Source: Labyrinthula sp. Ha (Eukaryota > Sar > Bigyra > Labyrinthulida > Labyrinthulaceae). From it: a stretch of 64,000 bases of DNA. The stretch covers positions 434,001-498,000 of the forward strand of contig JAALGZ010000019.1 in NCBI GenBank assembly GCA_015227615.1, written 5' to 3'. The notes beneath the pieces are model-generated. The model saw only the letters and a program-made list of their open reading frames with translations, did no database searches and was not told where the DNA came from. Shown here one piece after another: positions 37,141 to 47,700 of the stretch; within the stretch, counting starts at the first letter, position 1; the number at the start of each line of letters is the position of its first letter. The translations under genes and the position numbers were made by a program.

Positions 37141-37639
37141 ACAATTGGTAGAGTTCTACAGACGGGACAAGCCCGGTTTTTGTATTTTACTGTAATAGTA
37201 ATACTACGATGTCTGGCTACGGGATATTTAATAGAACTAATACATGGAAGAATCTTTTTGATCTGGCAGAGCTAAATGAACAACAATCGTTATTATTGGA
37301 ATATTACAGCATTCTGTTACAGCTATTTCAGCTAGACAGTTGTTATGCTTGGTGCAGTATGGTACTTAAGGTTTAAGGAATTCAACTTGACGCTATCAAC
37401 TTAATCTTGCTGAAGATTCATTCCTGCCATAATACGTTTGGAAGTGACAAATTTCTGCAGAAACTTTCCCGGTAAATTACGGAATTACGATTGATGTTCT
37501 ACAACACTTATGAAACTTCAGTTTAGTCCCTTTAAAGCGACAATACGGACACTGGGAAAAGTCTTCGAACTTGCTAAGTAAACACTGTATCCTTCTAACA
37601 CAAAAACTATATCAGAAATACACAATAATTAATTTCAGA

Positions 37640-37837
37640 ATGGGGATATTTCTATGCAAAAAAGTAAAGAGGAAAATTTTTGAGGAGTCTGGCATGCCGA
37701 TTATATCCGACAGTGCTATTCTTGAGCTACCAACGTGGAGTTCTGACAAACGAGTAAACACTATTTTGAACGATTCAATTTCCATGGTAGGAAAAAACTC
37801 CGAGACATCTAGTTTTGGAATCCAGCCTTCCGTGTAA
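37640..37837 (+). CDS. Possible 65-aa protein with an N-terminal acylation motif
   Basis: The frame from an ATG at 37640 begins MGIFLCKK. A glycine after the start methionine with a nearby cysteine and basic residues is the pattern of dual myristoylation and palmitoylation. The remainder is polar with balanced composition and ends in TAA. A TTTCAG directly before the ATG could instead be a splice acceptor, making this the last exon of a longer gene whose other exons I cannot see. No family is recognised. The minus-strand frame over the same bases lacks an ATG. Confidence 0.3.
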   Translation: MGIFLCKKVKRKIFEESGMPIISDSAILELPTWSSDKRVNTILNDSISMVGKNSETSSFGIQPSV

Positions 37838-37985
37838 AGATACAAACGACAGATACATTTGCTGTGTATTTATTGTGTACAGAAGCTAGAGCTCTCTTAG
37901 AAATTTGTTGTCTTGATACTAATAAATGTACTTAAAACCCAGTCAAAACTGTTCCGGTTTCTGTTTCAATTTCTCTGCTACCATT

Positions 37986-39441
37986 CTACACACTTTTAGT
38001 AAACCAACCATATCTATAGATTAACAGAAAGCCCAAAAGAAGCTTTGAAAAATATCTTCTAAACCTTATTCTTCTTCTCAAAGCATTTTCAACCACCAAA
38101 AACAGAAATATGAATCTCCAAGGATGTATCTCTGGCTCTACTGGTTTCCTTCCAAAGGAACTCAACCCAAAGGTTCTCTCTCCGTGCTCAAAGTGTTTCC
38201 TCAGATGTTCATTAACCTCTTCTCTATACTGCTCATTCACACCATGTCCAGCATCGCTATATCCATGAACTTTAAAAAACTGTTTTAAAATCACGCTTGA
38301 GTTCATTTCGTTGACTATATTATCCTTTGATCCATATAGGACAAGTACAGGGATCTCCATTTGCTTCAGTGCCTTTAACCTATTCCACGATACGTAATGG
38401 CTAACAACACCTGTTATTTGAAGGAACAATGCCTTCAGTCTGACATCCATCTTTGCATCTTTTTTCTTATATTCCTTACTTTCCAAATACTTGCGTGCTC
38501 GTTGAATCAAATTGCAGCTGATTACATCTTCATTTGTTTCGATATCACTCCAAAACTTGGAATCCAACTCGATTTCTCTCAAAAGATTCGCTCTCTTCAC
38601 AACATCAAACTTTCTATTCAAGTATTCCTCAGGAAACAACATACGAACTCCAAATATCACAGGTTTTCCTATTTTAAGTGATTCTTCATTAAAACGGCTA
38701 GCTCTTGGAGTTGAAATTTGACCGTTTGTAAGTTTTGTCAGCGTTTTTGAAAATGAGGAAAAAGTTTGAAGCATAGGTTGAAGTCCAATAGGAGGAGGAA
38801 AAGTACCAAGGATTCCTCCAGAGTGGGAAGATATAAGTGAGAGAGACGCAAACTTTCGTGGGTTGTGGAGAACAAGTTCCTGAGCTATCATTCCACCCAT
38901 GGAGAAGCCCACGACGTGGATGTTATCTTGCCAGCTAGGGTAACTCTGACCAAGGTAGTCTAACAGTTGGGCCACATCATGAGCAAAATCAGTAGTTTTC
39001 CATCTAAGAATAATACAAAATAAAAAAGTGCCTTAGGCCACTAGCTAATGAGGAAAAACCTGCGCCGCGATTGTCAACTAGAAGGACCGAGTACTTACCT
39101 TGATTTTCTTCTGAAAACAGAAAGTGATGGAACTGTGGTTGAAAGTGCGCTGAAGTTGATGCCAGTCCCATAAGAAGAAGAATCTTAGTTTTATTTTCTG
39201 CGTTGTCAGCCCCATGAAGCTCATAATATATATCATGCGATGTTTTCGCGTTTGAAAACATGTTTGAGGGAAATGACGGTTGCTGTGTTGCTGTGAACCT
39301 TCCTGTGATGGCAGACCTTAGGATGGAAGAATTTTGCTTAAGATATTCTGGACGAGCAACTTCATGATTTGTTGTATGTATCTGTCTACCATCGCACCCT
39401 GCAAGCTTCAAGAACAACGGTGTCCTATCTTTCGTAGTCAT
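37986..39441 (-). CDS. Alpha/beta hydrolase with C-terminal membrane segment, 475 aa
   Basis: Serine hydrolase of the alpha/beta fold. Two exons: 39441-39032 and 39003-37986. The reading frames join only if the 28-nt intron 39004-39031 starts with GC rather than GT (exon end AAG, intron GCACTT...TTAG). The result, ASGLRWKTTDFAHDV, fits the family well. Recognisable parts are LLLMGLAST (oxyanion region), DNRGAGFSS, the nucleophile elbow GFSMGG, the catalytic acid in VLYGSKDNIV and the catalytic His in DAGHGV. After the core a hydrophobic and arginine-rich tail (last about 45 residues) suggests membrane attachment. I start at the first in-frame ATG, 39441; the frame is open further upstream without an ATG, so a 5' exon is possible. 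It ends with TAG. Substrate unknown (ester, lipid or amide). Confidence 0.82.
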
Positions 39442-42209
39442 GGTTTGTATTGACCTTATTTTGCGTACTTCTTCGTCTACTCCCGGATTGTAATTGCCCA
39501 AATATATTGCAATATGGAATAACGATATGAGCAATTGGAAGAATAAAATATTAAGAAGGAAGTAGCAATCAAAAGGTTTCTCTTATTGTGGTTCCAATTT
39601 AGCTGGAGTTTACTTCGTTGATGGAAAATGTGGCTCAGAGATAAGGCTTCCAATAACTAAGTCTTAAGACAACATCATAGCGATCTTGTAGGAGAAAGAG
39701 GAATCTTTAACACACTTGGCCTTAGTGCATGAATGACTAAAATGGGTACCTACAACACGGCATGTGCCATCCCAGGCTAAATTCATTGAGCATTGAATGG
39801 ACCTAGTAGCGACATTTCAAGAAACTTATATTTATCACCCAAAGAAATTGAGAAAGAATTAAGTCACAAATCAGAATAGTTATCGAGTTTTTCTTGAGTC
39901 GGGTGCAAGATGAACACTATATCTAGTTTGTTGGATAAAATTCCTTGGAGCATAGTTATTTATTAAATTAAATTCCTTTCCAAGTTTTGCATTGTAATAA
40001 ATTTGGATAAGAATGTTGCATTAGTGCGTTATTGTGGAAAACAGTACACATTTGGTGCATTAATTATCCCATACCAAGCTTTATCTAAGAAATGAGCAGT
40101 TTCAAATAGAAAAGACATGGCAAACTAGCAACCCTCCCCAGAACACCAATAATATTGGTACCTTCAAGGATATGTAGGCGATTTTGATCGGTAGTGCAGT
40201 TGGTCTAGTCAAGTAAAGCCAAGTTGTAAACATTAAAATCATATGATATAGTTTCCAGAAAATACTTTAGTTAGATCCCTTGTCTTAAATCTAAGGAACT
40301 TGCCGATCGCTTTGAAAATGAAAGTGATTTTGCCATACAGTTTACCGGGAATATTGATTAATGCCTTATTTCTGAACCTTTTCTTGTAGAATTTTTTATA
40401 CATAACTTTATATCACTTAATATAAAGAAAAACTATTTTTACTTTAAACCATATAAATATGAGCCCTAAGTGTATGACAGATTACTTTGCATTATCTAGA
40501 GGGCGTGGATAATATTTTTTACAAATTTACATGTATACTATAATTGCTCTCCTCAAAAGCCAAGTAATCTATTATCTAGATGTTTTTTTCGGGTTTATTC
40601 GGCACAAACTGGTTTAAACCTAGGTATCAAGAAGTAATATGAGTTTTACGTAATACTTTGAAATGATTCAACTTATCTTTGGCGATTTCATCTTGGAGAA
40701 ATTCAATATATAAAGGTAGATTTAAGTCAGTTCTAGAGATAGATAACCCTCCAAGAGCCAAGAGTAAGACATGTATATGTAGAAAATAAACTTGTGAAAT
40801 GCAAATCTTAAGAGATATTTCTAAGATACTTTGGAAATTTAAGACATCAAAAACACCTACGTCATAGTCCCAAGGAAAAAATAATGTTCCAAAGCAAGTC
40901 TACTACGACTGATATACTAAGCCTAGTTTCATCGTTGATAAACAAGCTTGTATGCTAATTGCCTTTTCTCTTAACCCAAATATACATGGTTACCACAGCA
41001 GGGCTATTTATTGAGAATTGATACAGCTGGATTCAATAATATTACTTTCTGTATTAAGTGGCATATCATAAGTCCTCTAAGGTAACCAAAGAAGTTCTCA
41101 TCCAAGCATTTTACTCCAAAGGAGTAGAGCCCTTTGAGGTGAACATAATAAACAATGCTGAGTTCTGAAATTGACAACTATAAGCTTTAAACACTGAATT
41201 AATGTTTTCTCTAATAGAAGCCTTTCTATAGCGTGGCCAACTACGTTCGTTACTCTAGTTTGGGTCACAGAAAATCTTCTCGTTGCCAATCCCCATGACA
41301 ATCCTCAGTCATAAACTCTCTTGCGATTTTGCCAATGTAGACACGTATATAAAACATTTTTGCAAAAATTTCTTTAACTAGAGATTAGTCATAAACTGGA
41401 ATGCATACTAAAAAATATGTAACATTATTTTTTCTTGAGTATCAAATAGAAAGTTAGAGGTCTTATTTCTCAATAAAAACTTATTTTTTTCTGAGCATCG
41501 ATAATTATTACACAGTTTAAGTATTATACAAATCAAATATTAAAAAAATATTATTCCCAAATCCACCAAAAATTCTCAATGAACCATCATACATTTATAC
41601 GAGTAATGGCCCAAGTACAGGATAAAAGCAATAAAAATACTAAAAATATGTAATAGAAACCTGTGACCTGTAGACGAAGAAACTGGATATGATATGGACT
41701 AATTTCAAGCTGATCTTCACAAAATATTCTCTTTTTATGAAGTCCTTCTGGAAAAAACGAAGGATTCTAGAGTGTAATAGCAACGCTCGTATGGAACCTT
41801 AATGCAAGTATGAGAAGCTAGACAAAGTCTAAATTAAATTAAAAGTTTTAATACAACAAGTAATCCTAATGGTAGATAACTATTTTCTGAAGCACTTGGT
41901 TTGCCAATCTAGGTTTTACTAGTCACCAGTACTAACAAATTAGATCTAGACTGTCAGACACTTCTCTACACAATCTCATCCACAACCAGGTATCTCTTTA
42001 CGGGATTGGTTCCCTTTGTGAACTCTTTTAGTAGAATATATTTATCCAAACATATAGTTTTTCATTCTTGTTCTTTCAAATCTTTTTCTCTTTATTATTG
42101 TATTCCTTTCTATATTCTAGGTTAAGAATTTTGGGCAATTCTATCAAACAAGAAATGGCGCTATAGCTGAAACCAACGGTAATACATCTTGATAAGAGAA
42201 AAAGATACA
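39442..42209. other. Intergenic between divergent genes, nothing recognised
   Basis: About 2.8 kb separates the starts of the hydrolase (minus) and UAP1 (plus), so promoters of both must lie here, but I see no defined motif. The frame at 41098-41301 (minus) has no domain. Confidence 0.5.
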
Positions 42210-43589
42210 ATGGAAGAAATAAAACGAAAACTCATCAACATTAACCAAGATCACATTGTAGATATCTGCTCCTGGCCTGCTCATACAATGCTCTGGCTCA
42301 GCTCCTCATCACTGAAAGCTGGTTATTTAGCTATAGCAAGATCTGAAGTGGCTGCTGTTACACTGGCAGGTGGACAAGGTACTCGATTAGGATTTCATGC
42401 ACCTAAAGGAACTTTTCCTGTTTCAAATTTTACGAACAAAACTCTTTTTCAATTACAAGCTGAGCGACTATCAATTCTATTTTCTCAAGCACAAGAGAAA
42501 ACTAATTTCCAAGGTACAAAACTTTCATGGTACATTTTAACAAATGAATTAAATCACAAAGAAACTCAAAATTTCTTTATAAAAAATAAGTTTTTCCATT
42601 TGGAGAATTTGCATGTCATCTTTTTTAAGCAAACTATGCTTCCTTGTTTTGATTTACAAGGAAAATATATTCTCTCTTCCAAATCAACCCTGGCAATGGC
42701 TCCAAATGGAAATGGAGGACTATTCTCCTCAATAGCTTCTTGTCCTGAAATTCTTCAAGACATTAAAGAAAAACATGTCACTCATTTAAATGTTGTCTCT
42801 ATTGACAATTCTCTTGTTCAACCTCTTGATCCTTTTTTTGTCGGTTTATGTATTTCGGAAAATTCTTCCGTTGGAAATGTTTCTGTTCCAAAAAAATATT
42901 GGAATGAAGCCGTTGGAGTTTTAGGAAAGAAAGATGGAAAAATTTCAGTTGTTGAATATACAGAGTTGAGTCAGCTGTGTGAAGGAGAGGTTACAGAAGA
43001 AAGTGTAAAAGATTTTGGAAGTGCGAACATATGTAATCATATGTTTGGAACAGAATTCTTGGTGGGTGAAGTATTTGGGTGGGTTGAAAAGGGATATCAT
43101 CTAGCAAAAAAGAAAGTCCCTTTTTATTCGAAGGCAATAGATAAAGTTGTTGAACCTGAAGAGAAGAATGGTGTTAAGCTGGAGCTCTTTGTGTTTGATG
43201 TTTTCGAAAAGTGCAAGGTTGAAAATTTTGCACTAATGGAGAGAAGAAGAGAAGAAATTTTTTCTCCTATAAAAAATGCTTCTGGAAAGGGGGTAGATTC
43301 TACACTTGAAACTGCAAGAAAGGATCTTAGTTGTTTGGCACTTAAATGGCTTATAGATGCTGGAGCAAGACTTGCACAGGAAGATATAGAAGTCGAGTTA
43401 TCTCCCTTACTCTCAGTTGATGGGAGTGGACTTCAATGGGCTAAAGAGCTTTGCTTTTCTGGAAACTCCTGTATTCTTTCTTCTATAGAGAAGCAGAGAG
43501 TTGATCTCCCTGGGGAGAGGAAAGTCTTAGAAACAACCTCAAGTTATGAAAAAGTACAAACTGGAGACATAACATTTTACTTTATTTGA
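42210..43589 (+). CDS. UAP1: UDP-N-acetylhexosamine pyrophosphorylase, 459 aa
   Basis: Makes UDP-GlcNAc (often also UDP-GalNAc) from UTP and the sugar 1-phosphate, the cytosolic last step of the hexosamine pathway feeding glycosylation, GPI anchors and any chitin. Single exon, first ATG at 42210, TGA stop. Conserved parts in order: the uridyl-binding loop LAGGQGTRLGFHAPKGTFPV (near 50-70), LFQLQAERL, MAPNGNGGLF (near 167), the sugar-binding SVVEYTELS (near 255), ANICNHMF (near 283), and the C-terminal KLELFVFDVFEKC, FSPIKNASG and TLETARKDL. At 459 aa it is somewhat shorter than human UAP1 (about 505-520). The ANICNHMF and NGxK pattern favours UAP over UDP-sugar pyrophosphorylase. The next gene on the same strand starts 122 bp downstream. 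Confidence 0.92.
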   Translation: MEEIKRKLININQDHIVDICSWPAHTMLWLSSSSLKAGYLAIARSEVAAVTLAGGQGTRLGFHAPKGTFPVSNFTNKTLFQLQAERLSILFSQAQEKTNFQGTKLSWYILTNELNHKETQNFFIKNKFFHLENLHVIFFKQTMLPCFDLQGKYILSSKSTLAMAPNGNGGLFSSIASCPEILQDIKEKHVTHLNVVSIDNSLVQPLDPFFVGLCISENSSVGNVSVPKKYWNEAVGVLGKKDGKISVVEYTELSQLCEGEVTEESVKDFGSANICNHMFGTEFLVGEVFGWVEKGYHLAKKKVPFYSKAIDKVVEPEEKNGVKLELFVFDVFEKCKVENFALMERRREEIFSPIKNASGKGVDSTLETARKDLSCLALKWLIDAGARLAQEDIEVELSPLLSVDGSGLQWAKELCFSGNSCILSSIEKQRVDLPGERKVLETTSSYEKVQTGDITFYFI

Positions 43590-43711
43590 TAACTCTCTGT
43601 TTTGTTTTTGTCATTAAGCTAGAAGTTATTTTTCTTTTCTTATCCATAGTAGTTGCGGTTTCAAACGGCTGGGCGTATTTATTTTCTTTCACTATTTCCG
43701 TTAAAAAAAAA

Positions 43712-44770
43712 ATGTTAATGTCAAAGAAAGAGCTAGAATCAATATGTTTGCAAAGTAAGCAGTATCGGACTCCAAGACTGAATGATATGCTTTATTTACA
43801 CTACAAAGGTTTCTCTAAGATTGAAAATTTGGATGAATATATTGAGGTGAAAGTACTATGGTTAGAAGGCAACGGATTCTTGAAGATTGAAGGACTTGAG
43901 AAATGCATTAAGCTTCGGACTTTGTACTTGCAAGAGAACTGCTTGGAAAAGATTGAAAACATAAATCATCTCAAGTTCTTGGATACACTGAATCTGACAA
44001 AAAACTTCATCAGTAGTTTGAATGGGTTAAGAGGCTTGGATAACTTGAAATCTCTTTTGATTGGACATAACCGGTTAAAGAACACTGAAGATATCCAGGA
44101 GCTAATCCACCTACCAAATTTAGGCTCTGTCAACTTAGAAAATAATCGACTTGAAGAGGCATCAGTACTTGAAGTACTCAAACAATGCAAGAACTTGTGT
44201 GTAGTGTACCTAAAAGGAAATCCATGTACTAGAAAAATTGAAAATTATAGGAGGAATCTAATTTATTCTGTGAATAAATTAACGTATTTAGATACAATGC
44301 CAGTATTTCCTGAAGAAAGAAGAAAAGCAGTTGCTTTTATGAGTGCTTTCTACTCATCTAATAGAGATGTGAAAACTGCAGTGAAAGCAGAATCTGCAGA
44401 GAGAAGTAAGATTTTCAGGGAAAAAGAAGAGAGAGATAAAGAGAATCGCGAGTGTCTTAATCGGATGATCGCAAATGGAACTAAGATTCACAGACAACAT
44501 AAGAAACATTCTCATGTTGTGCAAGAAATAAAACAAATGTCTGAGATATCACCTTATTCAGGGGATCCAGTCATTGATATTCCTGAAAATCCGTTTTTAG
44601 AAGAGCACAGAAGATCAATCATTGATAATATGTTGGACCTGACCATGAAAGACTACAACATGCGCAACACTCAGGAAACTACTAAGGGAAAGGGTAACAT
44701 TGAAACATCACAGGAACCCGTTGCAGCATCAACGACGGCACCAGCTCCTCCTTCAGCAATTGCTCATTAA
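43712..44770 (+). CDS. DNAAF1: Dynein axonemal assembly factor 1 (LRRC50/ODA7), 352 aa
   Basis: Cytoplasmic assembly factor for outer and inner dynein arms, required for motile cilia. The start MLMSKKELES gives a choice of two close ATGs (43712 or 43718). The N-terminus is a nearly textbook DNAAF1 sequence: YRTPRLNDMLYLHYKGFSKIEN, then about six SDS22-type LRRs (residues 45-190; for example VLWLEGNGFLKIEGLE and LYLQENCLEKIENI), closing with a cap NYRRNLIYSVNKLTYLDTMPVFPEER. The rest (about 205-352) is charged and helical, ending in a low-complexity A/P/T tail. It is shorter than the human protein (725 aa) and nearer to protist versions. Single exon. It lies 122 bp after UAP1 on the same strand and converges with the giant LRR/MORN gene, 28 bp between coding ends. 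Confidence 0.92.
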   Translation: MLMSKKELESICLQSKQYRTPRLNDMLYLHYKGFSKIENLDEYIEVKVLWLEGNGFLKIEGLEKCIKLRTLYLQENCLEKIENINHLKFLDTLNLTKNFISSLNGLRGLDNLKSLLIGHNRLKNTEDIQELIHLPNLGSVNLENNRLEEASVLEVLKQCKNLCVVYLKGNPCTRKIENYRRNLIYSVNKLTYLDTMPVFPEERRKAVAFMSAFYSSNRDVKTAVKAESAERSKIFREKEERDKENRECLNRMIANGTKIHRQHKKHSHVVQEIKQMSEISPYSGDPVIDIPENPFLEEHRRSIIDNMLDLTMKDYNMRNTQETTKGKGNIETSQEPVAASTTAPAPPSAIAH

Positions 44771-44798
44771 GCTCTTATTCCATGTTTTAACGATAAGG

Positions 44799-47700
44799 TT
44801 ACGAAGGCCTATCCCATAATGCTTTCTTAGTCTTCATATTGAAATAATAATTCTTTTTCTCTTCATAGTCATAAACCAGTCTCCAATCAGCTTCTTTAAC
44901 ATTTTTTGGAACTCTCCAGGTGGATTTGTCAAGTTTCTTATTGAACCAATAAGGTCGCTTCTTTTCTTTGTCGAAATATTGAACCCAAGACTCACATATT
45001 AAATTTTGTACTCTTGCAGGAGTATCCACAGCATCTCTTTTATCCTCTTTCTTATTTTCAATCCTTAGACTCACAAGTTCCACCTTGGCTATCTCAACCC
45101 CTTAGAGTGAAAAACACACAAAGGGTATACTTTCTAAGGTTTTTGTACCAACCACAACATCCAAAAATGCTTCGTACTCTGTTCGGGCAATATTTGAGAG
45201 GTCCTGTATCTTCCAGTCCGTGATCCAGTCAGCCGTGTGGCAATACACCGAAAAAGGCTGTTCGAGTTTAAGCTCCTCATCATTAAACACTCGTGCCACC
45301 TACAAAGACATTTTAATTCAATGAAATACCTTTTGAGACTCGTACTCGGCTGAAGTTTGCATTGGCAAGTGCACCAAAAATCCAGGTCTAATGGAGTCTA
45401 CAAAATTGGTATAGGATCCAAAAAGTATTTCTGAATCTGTACAATATATGTAACCATATCCTTGCACAGGGTTGGCAGGAATCTCTTTGGATTCAATATA
45501 AACTTTTGAACAAACACCAAGAAGTTCAATGTCTTCATTCTCCACCTTAACCTTTTTATTGACATATTTAATTTCAAGAGCTCGTTGGCGAACAAATCGA
45601 TCTTCCTTTTCTTGTACCAAGTCAACTAGCTCAGAAACAGTTTCAATTACAAACTTCTCCGGTCTGTTAGGCTCAAGTTCAAAAATAATGCTCTCAACAG
45701 CATCTTCTACCTGGCCATCAACGCCAGAGCAAACACAGTCAACGAGGAACCCGACAAGTTCTCGAATAGGTTGGGGAACAAACATCTCACTAGGTCTTTC
45801 ATATAGTCTAGCGTAGTTGTACTCCATTACTACAAACTCTTTAAGCAGAAAGAGTTCATCCCAAATATTAATGTGAATATTTTCAAGAAGATCTAGCATA
45901 CTTTGGACCGATAAACTTACTTCATCGAAAATAGTCTGTTCAGATCTTGATAACCATGGTATCACTGGGCCAGAGAGAGGTAATGCTTTTCCACTCTTGG
46001 CTAAAGATTCAAGCCTTTCCAACCTGTTTTTCTTTTCACCAGCTCTAGAAAGCTTTTTTAAAGTATCTTGCAAGACTGTTTCTGTCTCCTTAAGTCTTTT
46101 CCATGTCCTAAGCCTAAGACTTTTACTTTTTTGGATTTCTATCTTGGTCCCCAAAATTTGTTCACGAAGATGTTGTGCTTCTCCTTTGAGGTTTTTGAAA
46201 TCGACAATTTCGGAAGAAATTTCCTTTGCTTTCATCGTGTACTTGAGTAATGCTTTTGAAAGATCCAAAAGCAAAATAATACACGGTGAACATTTCTTCT
46301 CCAAAGCTTCGTTCCCAGCGAAAAAGCCAGGATTCTTGAAGACAAACGTCCGGAAGTATGCAGAATTCATTCGTAGATTAAATATTTTTTTCTTTAGGCA
46401 GATTACAAGTTTTTGAAAGGAGTCTTCATTGCATGAATTAATTAGCGTAAAAACATTAAAATGCTGCAGAGAATCAAGGAGCTTGACATCGTATGATCGA
46501 AACATTGCAATATCTTCTTTTTCAGAGAGATTTGCGTCACTGCAGCTGCACCAGAGAGATATAGTGCTTAAATTTTGTACTTTGTTGTACTTTTCGGGTT
46601 GGGGTTCGTTAAAGGATAGAATCTTAATCAATGCATCCCAGAGGTTTTTATATAAGTCGGCAGAACCTGGGGACGGATTTAGAGTTTTCATGTATACAAA
46701 ACATTCTTGTGTTGCATGAAGTTTTGAAAGGCTTTTACATGCTGAATGAAAATCAGTTCGTTCCGTAGACTTCGACAGAAATGTTTGAATTAGTTGGCTA
46801 CCAGTAACTCTATTTCGCATACACACTTCTAATTCATTTTCCAGTTTCCTGCGTTTTCGTTTGCTACTGCAAACAGCAAAAATCTGTAACCTTAGACTCG
46901 TTTCAAGTATTTCAATTTCTTCGAGAAGTTTGTTTCGCTTAACCAGGGCTTTCTCATAATCTTTGATGACACGCTCTGCTACTGAAACGCAACATATATC
47001 CTTATTTGCAATGCCTAAGTTGAAAGTATGCAATTCCACGAGGCGATCTTCACGATTCTCAAAATCATCATCGACCCCCTCAGGTAAGAAAGGAAGATTC
47101 TGAGCAACCATAACAGCATAACCGGTTCTGTAGTCACCATACCACCTAAACCGAGAAAGAAATACTGAAGTCATTAACTGACTCTTTCCATAGCGTAACC
47201 AGCGCTTCAAATTATTATTTTCCCACAGGCCATATCTCTTTACCATTTCCACTTGCACATCTGACTTAATTTTCGTATGAACAGCTTCTAAAGAAAAGGC
47301 ACTGCCATGCCTAGCATTCTTCAACCAACCACCTGAATAAACCACTTTGCCTTTTTGAAAAAATGTTCCAGTTGGAAACATTCTGTTTGTAGTTTTTAAA
47401 CCCTCTACAAAGTAGCCTATATATTTTTCATCACGTGATGTTAGAACCCCAAAGCCATGGAAGAGGCCCTTCTTAAATTCCCCACAGAATACGGATTCTT
47501 CCTTTGAAAGAATACCCTTCCCATGGTACAAACCTTCACGAAACCATCCAACATAGGTTTCCACTGATGAAATCAGTACCCCAAAGCCTTCTGGAAACCC
47601 TAGAGCAAAGTTACCAAAATATGAAGCATTGCCTGTAACCAGAAGCCCAACTCCTGAAGCATAGTCTGCAAGAAACTGTCCAAAATACATTTCTGCAGAC

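Larger units (their letters stand above)
34701..37639. other. Gene-poor stretch with two dispersed-repeat-like segments
   Basis: No gene recognised. About 36351-36430 and 37041-37140 contain related words such as ATATCCGGTAAT, TTTCGGAAATCG, TGCCGATAA, ACCGGTAATTAACG and TACCGATAATG. Confidence 0.45.

Noticed and set aside
41098-41301. 67-codon minus-strand frame, first suspected to be a retroelement fragment
   Set aside because: No motif of reverse transcriptase, endonuclease or RNase H could be placed in it.
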